Shown: piece after piece, positions 6,669 to 10,609 of the stretch
Layout: every line of letters starts with the position of its first letter
How positions within the stretch are numbered: the first letter of the stretch is position 1
Assembly: GCA_017860395.1 (NCBI GenBank)
Contig: JAGDMC010000047.1
Coordinates: 1 to 10,609, forward strand
DNA: 10,609 nt
Direction: 5' to 3'
Origin: Bacteroidota bacterium
Lineage (GTDB): Bacteria; Bacteroidota; Bacteroidia; Bacteroidales; UBA932
Position numbers and translations under genes: made by a program
Notes under the pieces: generated by a model
Database searches by the model: none
Seen by the model: only the letters and a program-made list of their open reading frames with translations
What the model was told of the DNA's origin: nothing

Positions 6669-7868
6669 ATGGAAAGCATAAAAGAAATTTTCAAAATTGG
6701 CAGGGGACCGTCCAGTAGTCACACAATGGCTCCTGCCAAAGCATCAGTTATATTTTTGGAGAGGCAGCAGGCTGCCTCTTCATTTATTGTAACACTATAC
6801 GGGAGCCTTGCAGCAACCGGTAAAGGACACATGACAGATACGGCAATTCTTGAAGTACTTGGCAAAGAGAGGACAAAGATTGTCTGGGAGCCCGATACTT
6901 TTTTGCCTCAACATTCAAATGGAATGAAATTCGAAGCTTTCGACCCACTTGGTAAAAAAATGGGCGAGTGGACAACTTTCAGCATTGGCGGAGGAGATTT
7001 GAGTGATACCGGAGTGAGAGAGGCCCGCACAGAGGTTTATCCTCATTCAAAAATGGCCGAAATACTGGGGTGGTGCCAAAGCAGCGGAAGATCATTCTGG
7101 GAGTATGTGGATGTGCACGAAAACAGTGAAATATGGGATTATCTGGCCCAGGTCTGGAGTGTTATGAAAGAGTCCGTAGAGAGGGGTCTGGAATCGGAAG
7201 GAGTACTTCCGGGAGGGCTTAATCTTTCAAGAAAAGCGGCATCATTCTACATCAAGGCAAAGGGTTATCAGGGGTCAATGCAGAGAAGAAGTATGACTTT
7301 CTCTTTTGCTCTTGCCGTTGCAGAGGAAAATGCCTCGGGAGGGGTTGTTGTTACAGCTCCTACTTGTGGTTCGTCCGGAGTTTTACCTGCACTGTTGTAT
7401 CTCAACCAGCGTTCGTATGATTTTTCGGACAAGAGAATCATAAGGTCGCTGGCAACAGCAGGAATCATTGGCAATATTATCAAAACAAATGCCTCAATTT
7501 CAGGGGCAGAAGTCGGGTGCCAGGGAGAAGTAGGTTCTGCCTGCTCAATGGCTGCTGGAGCCGGTGTCCAGCTCTTTGGGGGAACCCCTGCACAGATTGA
7601 ATATGCCGCATCAATTGGTATTGAACACTTCCTCGGGCTCACTTGTGACCCAATTTGCGGATTGGTGCAAATACCTTGTATTGAAAGAAATGCCTTTGGA
7701 GCAACAAGGGCAGTTGATGCAAATATGTATGCACTTCTTTCCGATGGAAAGCATCTTGTCTCTTTTGATACAGTGGTAGAAGCGATGAAGCGTACAGGGC
7801 ATGACCTTCCGCATTTGTATAAGGAGACTGCGCAAGGGGGGCTTGCAGGATTGATGGGCAAAATATAG
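6669..7868 (+). CDS. sdaA: L-serine ammonia-lyase (iron-sulfur L-serine dehydratase)
   Basis: This enzyme converts L-serine to pyruvate and ammonia in the cytoplasm using a [4Fe-4S] cluster. The 399-residue single chain has a shortened N-terminal beta domain with the signature G13-P-S-S-S-H-T19. The C-terminal alpha domain has P-T-C233-G-S-S-G, V-G-C284-Q-G-E-V-G, L-T-C326-D-P-I-C-G and I-P-C337-I-E-R-N. C284, C326 and C337 have the same spacing (42 and 11) as the three cluster ligands of the Legionella enzyme. Unlike that enzyme, which ends in an inhibitory Cys, this one ends G-L-M-G-K-I. It is shorter than E. coli SdaA (about 454) but typical for Bacteroidota. The ATG at 6669, 4 bases after the PII-like stop, was preferred over an overlapping start at 6636, because G-P-S-S-S-H-T normally lies near the N-terminus. 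It is the last gene of the apparent efflux operon; a functional link is not evident. Confidence 0.95.
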   Translation: MESIKEIFKIGRGPSSSHTMAPAKASVIFLERQQAASSFIVTLYGSLAATGKGHMTDTAILEVLGKERTKIVWEPDTFLPQHSNGMKFEAFDPLGKKMGEWTTFSIGGGDLSDTGVREARTEVYPHSKMAEILGWCQSSGRSFWEYVDVHENSEIWDYLAQVWSVMKESVERGLESEGVLPGGLNLSRKAASFYIKAKGYQGSMQRRSMTFSFALAVAEENASGGVVVTAPTCGSSGVLPALLYLNQRSYDFSDKRIIRSLATAGIIGNIIKTNASISGAEVGCQGEVGSACSMAAGAGVQLFGGTPAQIEYAASIGIEHFLGLTCDPICGLVQIPCIERNAFGATRAVDANMYALLSDGKHLVSFDTVVEAMKRTGHDLPHLYKETAQGGLAGLMGKI

Positions 7869-7944
7869 GATATTTGAAAAAATGATATTATTTTAGCATT
7901 TAATTACGGAACAAAAAACATTTCTAAATTAATAATATTTAACG
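7869..7944 (+). promoter_or_regulatory. Intergenic gap with possible promoter for the thioredoxin operon
   Basis: This AT-rich 76-base gap is the longest between any two genes of the window and probably separates two transcription units. A TTTG (7873-7876) followed after 17 bases by TAGCATTT (7894-7901) weakly resembles the Bacteroidota promoter pattern TTTG-N19-21-TAnnTTTG, but both spacing and the second box deviate. No GC-rich hairpin followed by a T run was found, so no intrinsic terminator for sdaA is called. Confidence 0.25.
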
Positions 7945-8262
7945 ATGGCTATAGCAGTAAACGATTCGAATTTCAAGGAGATAGTAATTAATTCAGACAA
8001 ACCCGTTCTTGTTGACTTCTGGGCACCATGGTGCGGCCCCTGCAGGATGATTGCCCCCATAGTGGACGAACTTGCAGCAGAGTACGAGGGTAAAGCTGTA
8101 ATTGCAAAATGTGATGTTGATTCAAGTTCGGAAGTACCTGTAAAATATGGAATCCGCAATATTCCAACAATTCTGTTTTTTAAAGACGGCGAATTGAAGG
8201 ATAAAATCGTGGGCTCTACAACTAAGGCAAACATAGTAGCTAAAATCAATTCTTTGATCTAA
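7945..8262 (+). CDS. trxA: Thioredoxin
   Basis: This 105-residue cytoplasmic dithiol-disulfide reductase keeps protein thiols reduced, with electrons from thioredoxin reductase. The active site is W29-C30-G-P-C33, preceded by the buried D24 (V-D-F-W-A-P). The cis-proline is P74 in N-I-P-T, and K55 corresponds to E. coli K57. There is no signal peptide, membrane segment or extra domain, and length is standard, which separates it from the membrane-anchored TlpA/ResA-type thioredoxins common in Bacteroidota. A second Cys, C56, follows K55. It is the first gene after a 76-base gap and sits only 4 bases before the outer-membrane protein gene, so the two are likely co-transcribed. Confidence 0.96.
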   Translation: MAIAVNDSNFKEIVINSDKPVLVDFWAPWCGPCRMIAPIVDELAAEYEGKAVIAKCDVDSSSEVPVKYGIRNIPTILFFKDGELKDKIVGSTTKANIVAKINSLI

Positions 8263-8266
8263 GATT

Positions 8267-8926
8267 ATGAAAAAATTATTTACACTTGTATTAGCGCTTA
8301 TTATTGTAAGTGCTTCATTTGGTCAGACAAAATTCGGAGTAAAGGCTGGTCTCAATTTTAATAAATTGACAGATGTTACTCAGGGCGGAAGTACAGATGA
8401 AATCTGGAACTCACAAACAGGATACCATCTTGGTCTTGCTGTTCAGTTCAAGGTTCCTTTCCTGGGACTTGCCGTACAGCCCGAACTGCTTTACAATACA
8501 ACAAGGTCAGCCGCAAACACGCCAACGCTTGCGCAGATAAACAATCCGCTTCTGAACGGGGGCGTTATTAATCAGCAAGTAGTTCTTGTACCGGACGAAA
8601 TGCAACTGGACTACATAAACCTTCCTGTTAACCTTCAGTTTGGTATCGACCTGGTTCTTCTAAGACCTTTCGTTGTTGTTTCTCCTTATATTTCTTATGC
8701 AATTCAAAAGGGAGCAACTCTTGAAAACCAGCCATGGGACGACATTAACAGATTTGACTATGGAATAGGTCTTGGAGTAGGACTGGATTTGTGGAAACTT
8801 CAGGTAATGGGAAAATACAACTGGGGTCTTGGTAAGCTGAAATCGGCAAACAACACAACCTGGGACGAGAAATACGATAATGCAAAATTCCAGGGATTCC
8901 AGCTTTCTGTTGCATTCCTTTTTTAA
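8267..8926 (+). CDS. Small outer-membrane beta-barrel protein, PorT-like family
   Basis: This 219-residue precursor has a clear signal peptide (M-K-K-L-F-T-L-V-L-A-L-I-I-V-S-A-S-F-G-Q), with cleavage expected around residues 19-20. The mature start T-K-F-G-V-K-A-G-L-N-F-N is a frequent opening of the Bacteroidota 'outer membrane protein beta-barrel' family. Alternating strands follow: Y-H-L-G-L-A-V-Q-F-K-V, G-L-A-V-Q-P-E-L-L-Y, L-D-Y-I-N-L-P-V-N-L-Q-F-G, Y-G-I-G-L-G-V-G-L-D-L and L-Q-V-M-G-K-Y-N-W-G-L-G. The last strand, F-Q-L-S-V-A-F-L-F, ends in Phe as expected for BAM-dependent insertion. The motif L-P-(V/I)-x-L-Q/K-F is typical of this group. The true role is unknown; family members range from PorT, a type IX secretion factor, to uncharacterised porin-like proteins. 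It lies 4 bases after thioredoxin and 14 before the LOG gene. Confidence 0.82.
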   Translation: MKKLFTLVLALIIVSASFGQTKFGVKAGLNFNKLTDVTQGGSTDEIWNSQTGYHLGLAVQFKVPFLGLAVQPELLYNTTRSAANTPTLAQINNPLLNGGVINQQVVLVPDEMQLDYINLPVNLQFGIDLVLLRPFVVVSPYISYAIQKGATLENQPWDDINRFDYGIGLGVGLDLWKLQVMGKYNWGLGKLKSANNTTWDEKYDNAKFQGFQLSVAFLF

Positions 8927-8940
8927 ATATCAGTTATTAA

Positions 8941-9522
8941 ATGGGCAAGCGCATTTGTGTATATTGTTCATCAAGTGACATACTGGAAGACAGATACAAA
9001 GAGGCCGCCGCTAGTTTTGCTAAGGCGGCTTCTTTACATGATTATACAATTGTATGTGGCGGGTCCTGCCGTGGGTTGATGGGCGTTCTGATTGATACCA
9101 TCAATCAATACGGAACAGAAGTGGAGGGTATAATCCCCGACTTTATGAAGGAGCTCGAGTTTCACCATCCCAAACTCGATAAGATAAAAGTCGTAGACAC
9201 AATGAGCAAAAGAAAAGACTTGCTCAGAGAGGATACAGATGCCGTCATTGCGTTTCCGGGAGGAATCGGAACCATTGAAGAGTTTATTGAAACCTATACA
9301 TTAAAAAGACTGGGTGTCTATCCGGGTGCTGTAATACTGTTCAATCAGGATGGATTTTACGAACCCCTTATTCAGCTTTTTAAGCACCTTGCAAAAAATA
9401 ATATGCTAAACGACAACTGGAGCGATGCTTTGATTGTTGTAGAGGATGTGACCGGGCTCATTGATGCAATTGAGAAAAGCGAACGAAAAATTCTTGAGCC
9501 AAAACATTACGCACCAGCCTAA
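8941..9522 (+). CDS. LOG-family protein (TIGR00730; nucleotide 5'-monophosphate phosphoribohydrolase-like)
   Basis: This 193-residue Rossmann-type cytoplasmic enzyme belongs to the family that releases the base from (cytokinin) nucleoside 5'-monophosphates. Motifs in order: R-I-C-V-Y-C-S-S-S-D near the N-terminus; G40-G-S-C-R-G-L-M-G48; the conserved Arg-Lys pair in M-S-K-R91-K92-D-L-L; and the signature P106-G-G-I-G-T-I-E-E-F. The last includes the catalytic Glu region and is followed by G-V-Y-P-G-A-V-I-L-F-N-Q-D-G-F-Y. Length matches the family (about 180-200). In bacteria that do not make cytokinins the natural substrate is usually assumed to be AMP or a related nucleotide; substrate preference cannot be read here. 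It lies 17 bases before the polyprenyl synthase gene. LOG enzymes need prenylated nucleotides only for cytokinin release, so the adjacency is not proof of a shared pathway. Confidence 0.9.
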   Translation: MGKRICVYCSSSDILEDRYKEAAASFAKAASLHDYTIVCGGSCRGLMGVLIDTINQYGTEVEGIIPDFMKELEFHHPKLDKIKVVDTMSKRKDLLREDTDAVIAFPGGIGTIEEFIETYTLKRLGVYPGAVILFNQDGFYEPLIQLFKHLAKNNMLNDNWSDALIVVEDVTGLIDAIEKSERKILEPKHYAPA

Positions 9523-9539
9523 CCTACAAACAAGTATAT

Positions 9540-10514
9540 ATGAACATAAAAGCAATTCAAAGCGACATTAAAACAGAGTGGACGCAATTTGAGGAGCTGA
9601 TGAGAAAGAGCCTGTGGAGTGATTATGACCTTTTAAATCAAATAAATTCACATCTTTTTGACAATAAGGGAAAACAAATCCGGCCACTTTTAGGACTTCT
9701 TGCCGCAAAGTGTTGTGGCACAATCAACCCTTTCACTATCACATGTGCAGTCGTTTCAGAAATGCTGCATACCGCATCACTGTTGCACGACGATGTTGCC
9801 GACGAAGCTCCTCAGAGACGCGGAGCAGATACTGTCCAGTATAAATTTAACCCGGCCGCTTCGGTTCTGACCGGTGATTACTGGCTGGCAAAAGCGTTGA
9901 CCCTGCTGTTAAAAGAGAAGGACATGTCTGTACTGAATTATTTCACAAAGACAATTGAAGAGCTCTCTGAGGGAGAAATTTTTCAGATGCAGAAAGCTTC
10001 ATCCCTGGACACAACAGAAGAGGATTACTATAAAATAATTTCAGCCAAGACATCCAGTCTCTTCATTGCATCTGTAAAAAGCATGGTTTATTCAACCGGT
10101 GCATCAGAAAAGATACTTGACGACATGGAGTGTTATGCCTATAATCTGGGACTTGCATTTCAAATAAGAGACGATATTTTTGACTATACTCCTCAGCTCA
10201 ATACCGGAAAGCCTTCCGGCGGCGACATAAAAGAGAAAAAACTCACCCTTCCTCTTATTCTGGCATTAAAGGCAGCAACTAAAGACGAACGGGAAAATTT
10301 ATTAAGAGAAATCCGTTTCGCAGAAACCGAGGACGAACGTCTTGTCGAGAATACTTTTGCCCTGGTAGAAAAATACTCCGGAACCGCTTCTGCACAAAAA
10401 GCACTTGAAGAGCATTGCAGAAAGGCAGAGGAGAGCCTGTCGGGACTCAGCGAATCGATATATAAAAATCATTTGATTGAGCTCACGCGCTATGTCGGGA
10501 GCAGGGAGAGTTAA
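9540..10514 (+). CDS. Long-chain polyprenyl diphosphate synthase
   Basis: This 324-residue all-helical trans-prenyltransferase condenses isopentenyl diphosphate onto an allylic primer. The product probably serves as the menaquinone side chain. Visible motifs: G44-K-Q-I-R-P49 for isopentenyl diphosphate binding; first Asp-rich motif L-L-H-D84-D-V-A-D88 with R93-R-G95; K169-T-S region; F207-Q-I-R-D211-D-I-F-D215 second Asp-rich motif; and G-G-D-I-K-E-K-K-L-T-L-P downstream. Residues 4 and 5 before the first Asp-rich motif are S80 and A79, both small. A large aromatic there would block growth, so a long-chain product (about C30-C45, octaprenyl/IspB type) is favoured over farnesyl or geranylgeranyl. 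Exact length is not predictable. Length is normal. It is the last gene of the second operon and faces a convergent gene. Confidence 0.92.
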   Translation: MNIKAIQSDIKTEWTQFEELMRKSLWSDYDLLNQINSHLFDNKGKQIRPLLGLLAAKCCGTINPFTITCAVVSEMLHTASLLHDDVADEAPQRRGADTVQYKFNPAASVLTGDYWLAKALTLLLKEKDMSVLNYFTKTIEELSEGEIFQMQKASSLDTTEEDYYKIISAKTSSLFIASVKSMVYSTGASEKILDDMECYAYNLGLAFQIRDDIFDYTPQLNTGKPSGGDIKEKKLTLPLILALKAATKDERENLLREIRFAETEDERLVENTFALVEKYSGTASAQKALEEHCRKAEESLSGLSESIYKNHLIELTRYVGSRES

Positions 10515-10516
10515 AC

Positions 10517-10609
10517 CTAAATAGGATTTTTAGGAGGGAAAAGCTCTTTATGGGCATATTCCAGTTTTTCATAAAACTCTTTTCCAAAAGCAAAAATAAG
10601 GGGTTCCCG
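10517..10609 (-). CDS. Partial convergent CDS, C-terminal 30 codons, unidentified
   Basis: On the - strand, one frame is open from the window edge to TAG (complement of 10517-10519). It reads R-E-P-L-I-F-A-F-G-K-E-F-Y-E-K-L-E-Y, then A-H-K-E-L-F-P-P-K-N-P-I. The composition is protein-like: a hydrophobic strand, then an amphipathic helix, then a Pro/Lys tail. The other frames look less natural. The start lies beyond the window. Its stop is 2 bases from the stop of the polyprenyl synthase gene, a tail-to-tail arrangement. The family was not recognised from this fragment, and with so few codons a chance open frame is not excluded. Confidence 0.55.
   Translation of the reverse strand, partial: REPLIFAFGKEFYEKLEYAHKELFPPKNPI

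Noticed and set aside
7268..7861. A 197-residue open frame on the - strand
   Set aside because: It lies entirely opposite sdaA, whose protein has clear family motifs throughout. The - strand translation is rich in P, S and A without a recognisable domain. It is a shadow of the real gene's codon use.
7869..7944. Intrinsic terminator after sdaA
   Set aside because: No stable GC-containing stem followed by a T run could be found in this gap; only AT-rich sequence is present.

Overview
The window looks like chromosomal DNA from a member of the Bacteroidota, probably Bacteroidales. The support is a moderately AT-rich sequence, gene starts without Shine-Dalgarno purine runs, a small PorT-like outer-membrane barrel, and a single-chain iron-sulfur L-serine ammonia-lyase of the roughly 400-residue type. 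No rRNA, tRNA, CRISPR array, IS element or phage gene was seen. All genes read on the + strand except a partial one at the right edge.

Region 1 (177-7868) looks like one transcription unit with gaps of 2-20 bases. It encodes a TetR-family regulator, a TolC-type outer-membrane channel, a periplasmic adaptor (membrane fusion protein), a 1043-residue RND inner-membrane pump, a 97-residue PII-like protein, and L-serine ammonia-lyase. The first four make a regulator plus a complete tripartite efflux system. The PII-like gene starts 2 bases after the pump gene stops, which suggests a regulatory partner of the pump.

The most notable point is in the adaptor gene. A perfect 28-base tandem duplication (2220-2247 and 2248-2275) begins exactly at the lipobox cysteine codon. 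Because 28 is not a multiple of 3, it separates the lipoprotein signal peptide (2169-2270) from the rest of the adaptor (open from 2296). Removing one copy gives a normal 341-residue lipoprotein adaptor. The pump may therefore be inactive in this genome copy, switched by repeat contraction, or rescued by slippage on the two A7 runs. An assembly or sequencing error is also possible.

Region 2 (7869-10514) follows a 76-base gap that may hold a promoter. It encodes thioredoxin, a small outer-membrane beta-barrel protein, a LOG-family nucleotide hydrolase and a long-chain polyprenyl diphosphate synthase, all closely spaced. These look like housekeeping genes: redox control, envelope, nucleotide metabolism and quinone side chain. 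At the right edge the C-terminal 30 codons of an unidentified convergent gene are visible on the - strand, its stop 2 bases from the polyprenyl synthase stop.
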